DNA of 64,000 bases, from the NCBI GenBank assembly GCA_005222965.1, contig NJBG01000001.1, positions 208,323 through 272,322 on the forward strand, given 5' to 3'. Every line of letters begins with the position of its first letter. Positions within the stretch are counted from its first letter, which is position 1. This document shows, piece by piece, positions 23,767 to 33,207 of this stretch. Source of the stretch: Candidatus Woesearchaeota archaeon B3_Woes. Its GTDB lineage: Archaea; Nanobdellota; Nanobdellia; Woesearchaeales; B3-WOES. The notes under the pieces are model-generated. The model had not been told where the DNA came from. It saw only the letters and a program-made list of their open reading frames with translations, and searched no databases. A program made the translations under genes and the position numbers.

Positions 23767-23832
23767 TGCTCTTTCTATATTATATTCTAAACAACATAAA
23801 GTTTTTTAAACAAAAAAAACATACATATAGGT

Positions 23833-24405
23833 ATGGAGATAATAAATAGAGATGAATACAACCTAAAAAAGGACCAATTTTTAGAAAGAATAGAACAAGG
23901 CGCTGTATTTATCTATCCAACAGACACGATCTATGGTATAGGATCAAGTGCCCTAAACCAAGAAGCAGTAAGAACAATAAGAAAAGCAAAAAACAGAAGG
24001 AAAATGCCTTTCTCTATTATTGCGCCTTCTAAAAAATGGATAAGAAAAAACTGTGAAGTAAGTGAAGAAGCAGAAAAATGGATAAGAAAACTCCCAGGAC
24101 AATTTACATTAATCCTAAAACTAAAAACACCAAATGCAGTTGATAAAGCAGTAAACAAAAGATTAAACACATTGGGTGTTAGAATACCAAAACACTGGAC
24201 AAGTGAGATTGCAAAAGACTTAGACATACCAATTGTAACAACATCTGCAAATGTCGCAGGAAGAGAATTTATGACATCTATAGATGATTTAGATAATAGA
24301 ATAAAATCTAAAACAGATTTTATGATTAATGTTGGAGAAATCAAAGGAAAACCTTCTAAACTAATAGACCTGACAAAAAAAGGTTTTGAAATAAAAGAAA
24401 GATAA
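23833..24405 (+). CDS. tsaC: L-threonylcarbamoyladenylate synthase (Sua5/YrdC/TsaC)
   Basis: A 190-residue YrdC-domain enzyme making threonylcarbamoyl-AMP, the first step of t6A37 modification of ANN-decoding tRNAs. Visible motifs are FIYPTDTIYGIG, KRRKMPFSII-like NRRKMPFSII, LPGQFTLILK, LGVRIPKH and VTTSANVAG. It is the short form without the C-terminal Sua5 domain. The initiator tRNA-Met at 4468-4642 has A37 and is not usually a t6A substrate in all archaea, so no direct link is claimed. Ends 4 nt from the convergent gene. Confidence 0.93.
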   Translation: MEIINRDEYNLKKDQFLERIEQGAVFIYPTDTIYGIGSSALNQEAVRTIRKAKNRRKMPFSIIAPSKKWIRKNCEVSEEAEKWIRKLPGQFTLILKLKTPNAVDKAVNKRLNTLGVRIPKHWTSEIAKDLDIPIVTTSANVAGREFMTSIDDLDNRIKSKTDFMINVGEIKGKPSKLIDLTKKGFEIKER

Positions 24406-24409
24406 TTCT

Positions 24410-25333
24410 CTATCCATAAACACTTGAAGAGAATAAAGGTTCTCTTAACCTTCTAAATTCTGCACGGCTCATAATCATAAAATGACCTTCAATATCTGAA
24501 AAACGGCTATGTCTTGCAGGACCATCTTCTAAATGACCTTCTTTAAAAGGATGGAATTTCATCTTATGTTTAAGAGGAGGCATTTCTGTTGTTGCACATC
24601 TTAAACTTCCTCCCCTTCTATTATGTTCTTCTAATGGAACCGGTGTAGGAAGAATTTTATATCCAATTTGTTCTAATATTCCCATGGTTTGTTCTGCTCT
24701 GCAGTCAACAACCATATGATCTCCAAGTTCTATAAAACCAATAGCAGCATATTTTGCTTCATCCATAGGAAGAGTTATTAATTCATAACCAAATTCTTTA
24801 GCCAATTCTGTACCTATAGGAACTAGTAAAGAAGTATCCCATGTAAACAAAGTTCTTTTAAAATTACCAAGATTATAATAAGGATCTATATGATTAGAAT
24901 ATGAAGCATAATATTCACTATATCCACTTACAGGAATCTCTCCGAATTCCCTAATCCCTGCAAGTATATTTATATATATTGCTCTTTCAACACCCAACAC
25001 CCGCTGGGTTTCTTTTCTTGCAGAAGGAATCCCATTGTCATCACCAATCATAAATCCATCTCCTATTAAATAAGCCCCTCCATGCCATGCATAATTAGTA
25101 CAATCTCTCTCTTGTCTAGGGTCTCTACGATTAATTTCAGTAAATGTTTCATCATCATGAAAAAATAACCTGTCTCTTGCCCAAGGTACTTGAGTTAAGA
25201 TTGTATTTACTCCATTTTCCTGTATCATCTTTGCAAGAGGATAACTTTCTCTTGCCAATCCTGGAGTTGTAAATCCATGAGAAAGGACTAATTCATGATT
25301 ACAATATTGTATTTTTGATTCTATGTTATCCAT
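24410..25333 (-). CDS. Arginine deiminase/amidinotransferase superfamily protein
   Basis: A 307-residue protein with features of the guanidino-group modifying (pentein) fold: an early GDGFMIGDDN segment where substrate-binding acids occur, and near the C-terminus NRRGGSLRCATTEMPPL, matching the GGS-x-x-C-x-T box that holds the nucleophilic Cys in arginine deiminases and dimethylargininases. The catalytic His cannot be placed with confidence. Its role could be agmatine or arginine deimination; no partner gene adjoins. Confidence 0.6.
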   Translation of the reverse strand: MDNIESKIQYCNHELVLSHGFTTPGLARESYPLAKMIQENGVNTILTQVPWARDRLFFHDDETFTEINRRDPRQERDCTNYAWHGGAYLIGDGFMIGDDNGIPSARKETQRVLGVERAIYINILAGIREFGEIPVSGYSEYYASYSNHIDPYYNLGNFKRTLFTWDTSLLVPIGTELAKEFGYELITLPMDEAKYAAIGFIELGDHMVVDCRAEQTMGILEQIGYKILPTPVPLEEHNRRGGSLRCATTEMPPLKHKMKFHPFKEGHLEDGPARHSRFSDIEGHFMIMSRAEFRRLREPLFSSSVYG

Positions 25334-25468
25334 TTTAATTTTCTCTCAGAATAAGATTCTGAGGTATCAACACCTCTAAAATTAAGATTTATTAAGAATA
25401 TTTAAAGTTTTTTATATTATCTTTTAAAGAAAGATAATTTTTTAAACAAGAGCGTCTTTTTCTCTATT

Positions 25469-26086
25469 ATGCCTGAAAAGAAACTAAGGATTTTAGCAGC
25501 AGGAGACATTCATGGAGATGTTGACCTAGCTGAAAAACTAGCAAAAAAAGCAAAAAAAGAACATGTTGATTTAGTTGTTTTATGTGGAGATATAACCTAT
25601 GCAGATCAATCAACAGCTAATTTGATTAAACCTTTCAAAAAACTGCATGAAAAAGTTCTACTAATACCAGGAAATCACGAGCCTGTTGCAACAGCAGATT
25701 TCCTAGCTGAATTTTATGAAATAAAAAACATTCATGGCTATTCTGTTAAGTATAAAGACGTAGGAATATTTGGAGCAGGGGGAGCAAACATAGGTTTATT
25801 CCAACTAAAAGAAAAAGAAATTTACGATTTACTAAAAAAAGGATTTGACAAGATAAAATATCTAAAAAAGAATATAATGGTAACTCATGTCCATCCTTCT
25901 GGAACAAAGATGGAAAAATTTACAAAGATATTTCCAGGATCAGAAGGTGTAAAAAGAGCAGTAGAAAAACTAAAACCAGATATATTACTCTGCAGTCATG
26001 TGCATGAAGCAGAAGGCATAGAAGAAAAAATAGGCAAGACAAAAGTTATTAATGTTGGTAGAAGAGGAAAAATAATAGAAATCTAA
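25469..26086 (+). CDS. Calcineurin-like metallophosphoesterase
   Basis: 205 residues with all metallophosphoesterase motifs in order: GDIHGD, LCGDIT, GNHEP, MVTHVHPSG and CSHVHEAEG, which bind two metal ions. The single-domain cytosolic form resembles archaeal cyclic nucleotide or phosphoester hydrolases. The substrate is unknown. The 3' end overlaps the convergent rtcB gene by 4 nt. Confidence 0.88.
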   Translation: MPEKKLRILAAGDIHGDVDLAEKLAKKAKKEHVDLVVLCGDITYADQSTANLIKPFKKLHEKVLLIPGNHEPVATADFLAEFYEIKNIHGYSVKYKDVGIFGAGGANIGLFQLKEKEIYDLLKKGFDKIKYLKKNIMVTHVHPSGTKMEKFTKIFPGSEGVKRAVEKLKPDILLCSHVHEAEGIEEKIGKTKVINVGRRGKIIEI

Positions 26087-27483
26087 CCTTTACAAACACC
26101 CATAGGCTCTAATCTAACAACTTTAGGAGAAATTCCAGACTTATCAACACTTTCTATAACATCTGAAACATTTTTATAAGCTTCAGGGGCTTCTTCAGAT
26201 AAAATTTTAGGATGAGTTGATTTTGCAATTATACCACGAGAAGCTAATCCTTTACGAATATCTTCTCCATCAAACTTTCTTATTGCGGCATGCCTTGACA
26301 TAGAACGTCCAGCACCATGACAAGTACTTCCAAATGTCTTTTCCATAGCTTTAGAACTTCCTTTACAAATAAAAGAAGCAGTTCCCATTGAGCCTGCAAC
26401 TAAAACAGGATTTCCAGGAAAAGCTCTTGTAGCGCCTTTTCTATGAACATAAACCTCTTTTTCAACACCATCAACTAAATGCTTCTCTAATTTAACAACA
26501 TTATGACATAATCCATAGATAGTATGCATATCCATCTCCTGCCAAGTTCTACCAAATACCTTTTCAAAAGTTTCCCTTATCCATTGCGTCATAACAAGGC
26601 GATTTGTAAAAGAATAATTAACAGCGCACTTCATTGCTTTAAAATAATCCTGACCTTCTGAAGAATTTACAGGAGCACAAGCCAATTGTCTATCAGCTAA
26701 TTTAATCTTATACTTTTGAACAGCTTTTTCCTGAATTCTCAAATAATCTGTAGCAACCTGGTGACCTAAACCTCTAGAACCGCAATGAAGCATAATAACT
26801 ACTTGATTTTTATCTGTTATTCCTAACTTAGAAGCAAATTCTTTATCATAAATATCACTTACTTTTTGTATTTCCAAGAAATGATTACCAGCACCTAAAG
26901 TCCCAAGCTGTGGTTTTCCTCTTTTTTTTGCTAAATCACTGACTTTAGAAGGATCAGCACCAGACATACATCCATTTTCTTCTAATGATGCTAAATCTTC
27001 TTTAACACCATAACCATTCTCAACAGCCCATTTACATCCTTTAACCAAAACTTCATCTAATTCAGAATCACTAAGCCTAAGCTTTCCTTTAGAACCAACT
27101 CCACAAGGAATAGTTTTGAATAATTCAGTAATAAGTTCTTCCATCTTAGAATTAACTTCATCATAAGTTAAATTCGTACGAATAGAATTTATCCCGCAGT
27201 TAATATCAAAACCACATAAGCCAGCGCTTATAACACCGTCGACAGCATCAAAAGCAGCAACACTTCCCATAGGCAATCCATAACCAAAATGAGCATCAGA
27301 AAGTGCTACAACAGGATCAATCACACCAGGCATCTGAGTTACATTCATAATCTGTCCAACAGTTCCATCTTCTAATTCATCGATTATAGCTTTATTTCCT
27401 ATAACTAGCCCATTTACATTCATAGAGCCTTCTCTAGGTAACTGCCATTCAAATTCATTTAATTTTTTTAATTTTTCTTTCAT
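26083..27483 (-). CDS. rtcB: tRNA-splicing ligase RtcB
   Basis: RtcB joins tRNA exon halves with 2',3'-cyclic phosphate and 5'-OH ends, using GTP and Mn. The 466-residue protein has Asp93 and Cys96 (FDINCGI), His201 (GAGNHFLE), His233 (LHCGSRGLGH) and the CHGAGRSMSR loop (His389) equivalent to the guanylated histidine of the Pyrococcus enzyme. There is no intein. The start has a strong GAGGAGAT ribosome-binding site and a TATA box AGTATATAAAT near 27521-27531. Archease is 1 kb upstream on the same strand, and two intron-rich tRNA genes lie in this window. Confidence 0.97.
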   Translation of the reverse strand: MKEKLKKLNEFEWQLPREGSMNVNGLVIGNKAIIDELEDGTVGQIMNVTQMPGVIDPVVALSDAHFGYGLPMGSVAAFDAVDGVISAGLCGFDINCGINSIRTNLTYDEVNSKMEELITELFKTIPCGVGSKGKLRLSDSELDEVLVKGCKWAVENGYGVKEDLASLEENGCMSGADPSKVSDLAKKRGKPQLGTLGAGNHFLEIQKVSDIYDKEFASKLGITDKNQVVIMLHCGSRGLGHQVATDYLRIQEKAVQKYKIKLADRQLACAPVNSSEGQDYFKAMKCAVNYSFTNRLVMTQWIRETFEKVFGRTWQEMDMHTIYGLCHNVVKLEKHLVDGVEKEVYVHRKGATRAFPGNPVLVAGSMGTASFICKGSSKAMEKTFGSTCHGAGRSMSRHAAIRKFDGEDIRKGLASRGIIAKSTHPKILSEEAPEAYKNVSDVIESVDKSGISPKVVRLEPMGVCKG

Positions 27484-27582
27484 TATAATCTCCTCGTTGT
27501 ATTATTGTACAAAAATATATTTATTTATATACTTTTCCACTTGCCTTTTTTTCATCTAGATCAAAATCTGTAGATAACAACT

Positions 27583-27975
27583 TTAACCAACAATTAAGAA
27601 AGGTGTTAGGTAATAGCCCATTGTCATACTTATAACTCCAAATAATACTCCTTTAACTATTTCCTTACTTTTAACTTTCAAATAGAATAAGGAGAATATC
27701 ATAAAAAGCCATAGTAAAGATGCAAAAATCGTGAACAGTATATCTTTGTAAAACAATGAAGTAAAAAAAACCAAAATAAGACCTCGCGCAATATGCTGAT
27801 TAGAATTTTTGAATATTAAAGATAAAATAACTAAAACAACCAAAGTAATCACTAACTGATAAACAAAAGGAGAATATTTGCCAATTATGGCTCTTATTAA
27901 AACAATAAAATAAAATGGAATTCCTCCTAAAGCTAAAAGATCTCTTGCAATTTCTTTTTTCCAGTTTTTAATCAT
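27583..27975 (-). CDS. Membrane protein with about four spans
   Basis: A 130-residue hydrophobic protein with spans at roughly residues 14-33, 40-58, 67-96 and 105-125. Function is unknown. The frame opens at 27996, but the ATG at 27975 comes 1 nt after the stop of the PEBP lipoprotein gene, which fits coupled translation. It belongs to the archease-PEBP-membrane protein run preceding rtcB. Confidence 0.6.
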   Translation of the reverse strand: MIKNWKKEIARDLLALGGIPFYFIVLIRAIIGKYSPFVYQLVITLVVLVILSLIFKNSNQHIARGLILVFFTSLFYKDILFTIFASLLWLFMIFSLFYLKVKSKEIVKGVLFGVISMTMGYYLTPFLIVG

Positions 27976-27976
27976 T

Positions 27977-28513
27977 TCATTTAGTATACGATCCAACTAG
28001 GTTTGTTTCAGCAAGTATATGTCCTTTCATTGCAGTTTCTACATCTATTTTTTTAGCACTTGCATCTAAATTTAAAGTTATGCCAAGTGCATATAACTTA
28101 AACATATATCTGTGTGTCCCTTGTGGTGGACAAGGTCCTCCATATGAATTCCTTCCAAAATCATTTACACCTTGGACAGCTCCTTCTGGTACACTGTTCT
28201 CTTCAATCCTTGAAACGGGTTTTATATTAAAAACTATCCAATGATCCCAGTTTCCCATTGGTGCATCAGGGTCATCTATAATCAAAACCAAACTTCTTGT
28301 ATACTCTGGAATACCTATAATATCAAAAGGAGGATTTATATCCTCTCCCATACAAGTGTACTTGTCAGGAATATCCCCTTCATTCTCAAAAGCATTACTT
28401 CTCAATTTTAATTCACTCATTGGTATCACCTCATCTTGTTTTTCAACACAACCAATAAAAAAAATAACAATAAACAAACTATATATCAAGACTAACTGTA
28501 ACTTTATAATCAT
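27977..28513 (-). CDS. YbhB/YbcL-type PEBP lipoprotein
   Basis: A 178-residue phosphatidylethanolamine-binding-like protein (Raf kinase inhibitor-like). The N-terminal hydrophobic stretch ends in FFIGC, a lipobox, so it is probably anchored outside the cell. Conserved family segments follow: YTCMGEDINPP, IIDDPDAPMGNWDHWIVFNI, NDFGRNSYGGPCPP and HRYMFKLYAL. Its start lies 35 nt inside the 3' end of the archease gene. Ligand is unknown. Confidence 0.85.
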   Translation of the reverse strand: MIIKLQLVLIYSLFIVIFFIGCVEKQDEVIPMSELKLRSNAFENEGDIPDKYTCMGEDINPPFDIIGIPEYTRSLVLIIDDPDAPMGNWDHWIVFNIKPVSRIEENSVPEGAVQGVNDFGRNSYGGPCPPQGTHRYMFKLYALGITLNLDASAKKIDVETAMKGHILAETNLVGSYTK

Positions 28514-28892
28514 TTTTATTTTTTTCTATTTTATACTTGTGCATTGTAAGTGATTTTACAACTGTTTCACCAATTTCTGGTCTAATTGATTCACCAGAAA
28601 GCTTTGCTTTAACATGAGTTTCGTCAACTTCAATAATTTCAAACTTTGAAAAAAACATCTGTTCTGTATCAACAATCGCAATCAAGCCAGATAACCAATT
28701 CCATAATGTATCTTCTAACTCGGTTCCTTTTATCTCAAACTCTTCTGTTTTGGAAGCTTTAACCTTGTCAATTTGGCAAATAACTGAAAACAAAGCTTCA
28801 GCAGCATTACTAAATAGTTCTTTCAAATCTTTTCCATACGCTTCAAAAAGAACATCTGAAGTCAAAGCATCTATAAACTTATATTTTGCCAT
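28479..28892 (-). CDS. Archease, RtcB cofactor
   Basis: A 137-residue archease, the protein that speeds RtcB guanylation and turnover. Visible: early acidic ligand region FIDALTSDVLFEAYG, the helix LKELFSNAAEALFSVI, LEDTLWNWLSGLIAI and the C-terminal VKSLTMHKYKIEK with Thr-x-His near metal-binding Asp at the end (SLDI). The frame opens at 28901; the TATA TTTTATATATT (28911-28921) is centred 25-27 nt before the ATG at 28892. Sharing a gene run with rtcB supports the pairing. Confidence 0.93.
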   Translation of the reverse strand: MAKYKFIDALTSDVLFEAYGKDLKELFSNAAEALFSVICQIDKVKASKTEEFEIKGTELEDTLWNWLSGLIAIVDTEQMFFSKFEIIEVDETHVKAKLSGESIRPEIGETVVKSLTMHKYKIEKNKNDYKVTVSLDI

Positions 28893-28927
28893 AAGGGGCA
28901 ATAAAGAAAGAAAATATATAAAACTTC

Positions 28928-29221
28928 CTAATATGGTATAATCTCAGATTCCTGCATATCTTTAAAGCTCTTAGGCTTTTCCTCTTCTATTTCTTCATTA
29001 GAAGGAACATCAGGCAAAGGAGGACTATCATCACCAAACATTGCACTAAAAGCATTAGTTCCCTCATCACTACTATCACTTGAATCTAAACTAGGAGGAT
29101 CATCATTAAATAGGCTTCCTTGATTAGAAAAAGCACTATCACCAACAAAATTCTGCAGCATTTTTATAATTTTTCGAATATCTTCGTGACTATCCTCTTT
29201 TGTATCAACAGATATCTTCAT
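28928..29221 (-). CDS. Acidic low-complexity protein
   Basis: A 97-residue protein not recognised. The N-terminal 35 residues could form helices (HEDIRKIIKMLQNF); the rest is rich in Asp, Ser, Pro and Glu (DDPPSLDSSDSSDEG, PPLPDVPSNEEIEEEKP) and probably disordered. It stops before the archease promoter and is divergent from the orphan gene at 29351. Confidence 0.55.
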   Translation of the reverse strand: MKISVDTKEDSHEDIRKIIKMLQNFVGDSAFSNQGSLFNDDPPSLDSSDSSDEGTNAFSAMFGDDSPPLPDVPSNEEIEEEKPKSFKDMQESEIIPY

Positions 29222-29350
29222 AAAAATATTATAAACGTAAGAGAATATAAATTTTACTATTTTTATATTGAAATATTGTTACTGAAAAATAGGAAATTTT
29301 TTAAAGAAAAACAACATTCCCTTTGTTTTTGGATATATAAATTATATAAA

Positions 29351-30334
29351 ATGACAGAAGCTTTAATTGATACAGCAAAGAGTGTAGCAGAAGAGATAGC
29401 AGGGAAACAGGAAATTGGAGTATATCTAAGTATATTAGACAATGCGGGGGGAACACTGGAAGATTTTGTTTTAGGCACTTGTAAGTTTTGTGTTGAGAAG
29501 AGCCCTGTTAAGAACGGACATCAAAAAAAAGTTGATGATAGTGCAAGAGATAGATGTCGTGATTTAGTAGAAAGTGTAATTGATTACGGCACAAACTTGG
29601 TTTTTGGATATGATAATCATAATCGTTTTGAGTTATTCTCCACAACATTAAAAGCTTTAGAACCTTTAGATTGTAATGATAAACAAAAATATATTAACCA
29701 ATTTAATGGATTTATTGAAATAGAAAAACAGATCAATACCCCGCCTATACTGCATCTTATTATTCAGAGAGTATTAGGAGGATTAGTAGGAAAATATCAA
29801 CCAAAATTTGAAAATTTAGAAGGACACAATATTAAGAGGGATAATTCTTTATATCAGACATTAGTAGAACAATTAAAAACAGACCTGGGAATTTTTGTTC
29901 AATATACTTTAGATAAACTTCAACAAAATGCACAATTTAACAATAATGTAGATGGCATAGGATATTGTCATTGCTTCCCAACTCAGGAAGAGTGTGATAA
30001 ATTAACTCCTGATTATGTTCATGCGTTAATAGAACAAGATGAAAAACCAGAACAATTAATTAGGCCATTAATAGGAGAGGTTGGAGTTCCTCTTGGAATG
30101 GGTATGAGAGGTAATAGAAAAACAGACCCAACAACAATAATTATTTACTATGGTCTTCCTGCTAGTCCTCAAAATGTAAGATTAGAGCACTCAAATGGAT
30201 TAAGTAACACAGACGCAGAATTTTATCTAGCTTTATCATGTCAAATAACTAAGCCTCTTCTCCAATTTAATGAAGAAACAAAAAAAGTTAGAAATTCTTT
30301 ATCACGTATGTTAGGTTATAGAAAAACCTGCTGA
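29351..30334 (+). CDS. Hypothetical protein
   Basis: A 327-residue soluble protein not recognised. Early cysteines (TCKFCVEKS) and CHCFPTQEEC in the middle could bind metal. The frame is open to 29120 but that part lies over the divergent gene and its codons are AT-biased and Phe/Tyr-rich, so the ATG at 29351 is chosen. A TATA box at about 29332-29341 is too close for this start; TTTTTTAAAGAA near 29300 fits better. It overlaps convergent tatD by 19 nt. Confidence 0.55.
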   Translation: MTEALIDTAKSVAEEIAGKQEIGVYLSILDNAGGTLEDFVLGTCKFCVEKSPVKNGHQKKVDDSARDRCRDLVESVIDYGTNLVFGYDNHNRFELFSTTLKALEPLDCNDKQKYINQFNGFIEIEKQINTPPILHLIIQRVLGGLVGKYQPKFENLEGHNIKRDNSLYQTLVEQLKTDLGIFVQYTLDKLQQNAQFNNNVDGIGYCHCFPTQEECDKLTPDYVHALIEQDEKPEQLIRPLIGEVGVPLGMGMRGNRKTDPTTIIIYYGLPASPQNVRLEHSNGLSNTDAEFYLALSCQITKPLLQFNEETKKVRNSLSRMLGYRKTC

Positions 30335-31077
30335 TAGTTCATCCAGATGTTTTTCTCAACATCCTCTTTTGTCATATTTTTGATTTCAGCAATCTTTTTA
30401 ATGGTTTCAACAACAAAAGCTGGTTCATTTTTCTTATCTTTATATGGACTCAAAAAAGGAGCATCTGTCTCAGTCAGTAAATGGTTTATATCAACTAAAC
30501 TAACCATATCTTGAAATTGCTGTAATCTAACAATATTTGTAGGAACAGAAAAATAATAACCAAGATCATAAGCTCTTTTTACTAAATGTTTTCTTCCACA
30601 AAAACAATGCATAACAACCTTTTTCATTGAACAAGATTCAAGAACATCGAGTGCTTCTGATTCGGCTTTACGAGAATGTATTAAAACTGTTTTGTCTAGT
30701 TTTTTGGCCATTTCTAAAATCTTAACAAAAGCTTTTTTCTGTGCTTCTAAATCTTTACCACTATGCAAATCAAGACCAATTTCCCCGACACAAACAAATT
30801 TATCTTTATTCTGCTCTAAAAACTTAAGCTGTTCATCAATATCTATTTTCTCTTTAAGTAACCCTTCCCTTTCTAAAGCATCTATTGGGTAAATTCCAAA
30901 AGAAGGGTGTACAATATCATATTTAGAAGCAAATTCTAAAGCCAATTTGTTAGTCTTAGGATCAACACCAGATGTAATAATAGCCTTAACACCTGCTTTA
31001 CGAGCATTCTCAATAACAGAATCTAATCTTTCAACTAATCCTGGAAAATCCAAATGACAATGTACATCTACTAACAT
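30316..31077 (-). CDS. tatD: TatD family metal-dependent deoxyribonuclease
   Basis: 253-residue TIM-barrel hydrolase. Metal-binding residues are in VDVHCHLD, VGEIGLDLH, LIHSRKAE, MHCFCG and TETDAPFLSP. TatD enzymes act as 3'-5' exonucleases on DNA and RNA and remove damaged ends. The gene is single. Its 3' end overlaps the convergent orphan. Confidence 0.9.
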   Translation of the reverse strand: MLVDVHCHLDFPGLVERLDSVIENARKAGVKAIITSGVDPKTNKLALEFASKYDIVHPSFGIYPIDALEREGLLKEKIDIDEQLKFLEQNKDKFVCVGEIGLDLHSGKDLEAQKKAFVKILEMAKKLDKTVLIHSRKAESEALDVLESCSMKKVVMHCFCGRKHLVKRAYDLGYYFSVPTNIVRLQQFQDMVSLVDINHLLTETDAPFLSPYKDKKNEPAFVVETIKKIAEIKNMTKEDVEKNIWMNYQQVFL

Positions 31078-31193
31078 TCTAGAAATAAAAACAATAATCT
31101 TTATAAAGCTTATTCTATTCTAAAACAATATGAACTCAGTTAGAAAATTTGGTTCTTAAGTATTCTTTCTAGTTAGATTGTTATTAAAGTAAA

Positions 31194-32195
31194 ATGTATA
31201 TTAAAGATTTTATATGGAAAAAAGGAATGCGTGTCAAAGAGTTGGTTAGTGAATACCAGCATCTAGGCTACCAAAGTATTGAACTAAAAAAAGCTTCTGA
31301 TATTTTTGTAAAGATGAAAAAAAACAATGCAAAAATTTTCCTGACTTTCACATCAAATATGGTTACTTCTGGTTTAAGAGGATTTTTCGCCCAAATAATA
31401 AAAAATGGAATGGCAGATATAATAGTAACAACAGTAGGGGGATTAGAAGAAGATATTATGAAAGCATCTGGAGAAAAGTTTAGTATTGGAAATTTTGCAG
31501 CAGATGATGTAGAGCTTCATGAAAAAGGAATAAACAGGATAGGGAATATTCTGATAAATAATGAAAGTTATATGCATTTTGAAGATATGATATTAGAAAT
31601 CCTGGATAAACTATACAAAAAACAAAAAAGATGGGCTGTTTCAGATTTATTAAGAGAGATTGGATTAATGATTAAGGATGAATCATCAATACTCTATCAA
31701 GCAGCAAAAAACAATGTGCCAATTTTCTGCCCAGCAATTACAGATGGTGCTTTTGGATTTCACTTATACCTTTTCCAGCAAAAACACAATGATTTTATCG
31801 TAGATGTTGTAAAAGATTTTGGAAATATTTTATTTTCAACAAGTCATGATGAAAAAAAAGGGATTATTGCATTAGGTGGAAGCATTTCAAAACACCACGC
31901 AATATTAAGCACACTACTAAACGGCGGAGCAGATTATGCTGTCTACATGACCACTGCACATAAAACCTCTGGTTCAATGAGTGGAGCAACAACAGAAGAA
32001 GCAAAATCATGGGGAAAAGTAAAAGATGAGTCAGATGTTGCAACGGTTATAGGAGATGTAACAATAACATTCCCATTAGCAATGATAAACGCAATGGAAC
32101 AACTAGATGATGAAGGATTACTAAAACCAAAAGAACATGAAAAGAATGAAGAGAAAGAAATAACAAAACAAATGAAAAAAGATGCAAAAAGCTAG
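31194..32195 (+). CDS. dys: Deoxyhypusine synthase
   Basis: 333-residue enzyme that transfers an aminobutyl group to a lysine of aIF5A. NAD-binding segments LTFTSNMVTSGLRG and TTVGGLEEDI, the AITDGAFGFH box, HKTSGSMSG and the catalytic lysine in SWGKV (Lys275) are present. The operon continues with a PLP decarboxylase (14-nt overlap), an alpha/beta hydrolase and an agmatinase-like enzyme, each with overlapping start and stop, so the whole unit serves hypusine or polyamine formation. The aIF5A gene itself is not in the window. Confidence 0.95.
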   Translation: MYIKDFIWKKGMRVKELVSEYQHLGYQSIELKKASDIFVKMKKNNAKIFLTFTSNMVTSGLRGFFAQIIKNGMADIIVTTVGGLEEDIMKASGEKFSIGNFAADDVELHEKGINRIGNILINNESYMHFEDMILEILDKLYKKQKRWAVSDLLREIGLMIKDESSILYQAAKNNVPIFCPAITDGAFGFHLYLFQQKHNDFIVDVVKDFGNILFSTSHDEKKGIIALGGSISKHHAILSTLLNGGADYAVYMTTAHKTSGSMSGATTEEAKSWGKVKDESDVATVIGDVTITFPLAMINAMEQLDDEGLLKPKEHEKNEEKEITKQMKKDAKS

Positions 32196-33207
32196 ATTTA
32201 TTCTATCCAAAAGCAAAGCACTAGAACAATACAATAAAGTAAACCAATTAGCAGATAAAGTTTCTTATAGTTCTAAAACAAATCAAGAAGTAACTAAAAT
32301 TTTAGAAAAAGAAACAGATTGTTGGTTTAGTGTTCACCTGATCAACGAACTAAAACATATAAAAGACGTGTCAAGAGTTTTATTTCTTGCACAAGCATGG
32401 GATCAAAAATTTATAAAAGAACTTATTGACTTAAAAATAAACTCTTTTGTTGTTGATAACGAATCTGATTTAGATGAACTAATAAAATTTCTAAATAATA
32501 ATGAAGTTAAAATAAACCTTTTCCTAAGGATTAAATTAAAAGAGAACACAATCAAAACAGAAAAGTTTTTTGTGTTTGGTATGAAATCAGACATAGTGAA
32601 TAAAAGAATAAAAGAACTAAAAAACAATAAAAATATAAAATTAGGAATCCATTTTCACAGAAAAACACAAAATATGTCTGAATGGAATCTTAAATATGAA
32701 ATATCAAGTATTCTTACTGAAGAAACACTAAACACAATTGAATATATCAATATAGGAGGAGGAATCCCTTCTGATTATGCCAACACAAACAAAGATGTTA
32801 TTCAATCTATATTCGATAAAATAAAAGAATTCAAAGATTTCCTTAATAAAAGAAATATTAAAATGATTGTTGAGCCAGGAAGATTCTTAGCAGCTCCAGC
32901 AGTAAAATTAGAAACAAAGATCATAGGAATCTATGAAAATAATATAATTGTTAACGCTTCTATTTACAATTCAGACATGGACGCTTTGGTTGTGCCTGTA
33001 AAACTTTTAGTAGAAGGAGAACAAGAAAAAGGAAAGCCGTATGTAATCAAAGGAGTAACGCCATGTTCAATGGATCTATTTAGATACAGGGTTTATTTAG
33101 AAAACCCAAAAGTTGGAGACAAACTAACATTTCTAAACGCAGGAGCATACAACTTTACTTCAGATTTTTGTGATTTAGAAAAGCTTGAAACAGAGGTGAT
33201 TAAATGA
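32182..33207 (+). CDS. Group IV PLP-dependent decarboxylase (ornithine/arginine/DAP type)
   Basis: 341-residue fold-III decarboxylase. The PLP lysine is in VSYSSKTNQ (Lys32), followed by HFHRK, INIGGGIPSDY, VEPGRFLAAP and the catalytic-Cys box TPCSMDLF, with NAGAYN near the end. These are family features of ornithine, lysine, arginine and carboxynorspermidine decarboxylases. With an agmatinase-like gene in the same operon, arginine decarboxylation to agmatine is the best guess, but the substrate is not proven. It starts within the end of the deoxyhypusine synthase gene. Confidence 0.8.
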   Translation: MQKARFILSKSKALEQYNKVNQLADKVSYSSKTNQEVTKILEKETDCWFSVHLINELKHIKDVSRVLFLAQAWDQKFIKELIDLKINSFVVDNESDLDELIKFLNNNEVKINLFLRIKLKENTIKTEKFFVFGMKSDIVNKRIKELKNNKNIKLGIHFHRKTQNMSEWNLKYEISSILTEETLNTIEYINIGGGIPSDYANTNKDVIQSIFDKIKEFKDFLNKRNIKMIVEPGRFLAAPAVKLETKIIGIYENNIIVNASIYNSDMDALVVPVKLLVEGEQEKGKPYVIKGVTPCSMDLFRYRVYLENPKVGDKLTFLNAGAYNFTSDFCDLEKLETEVIK

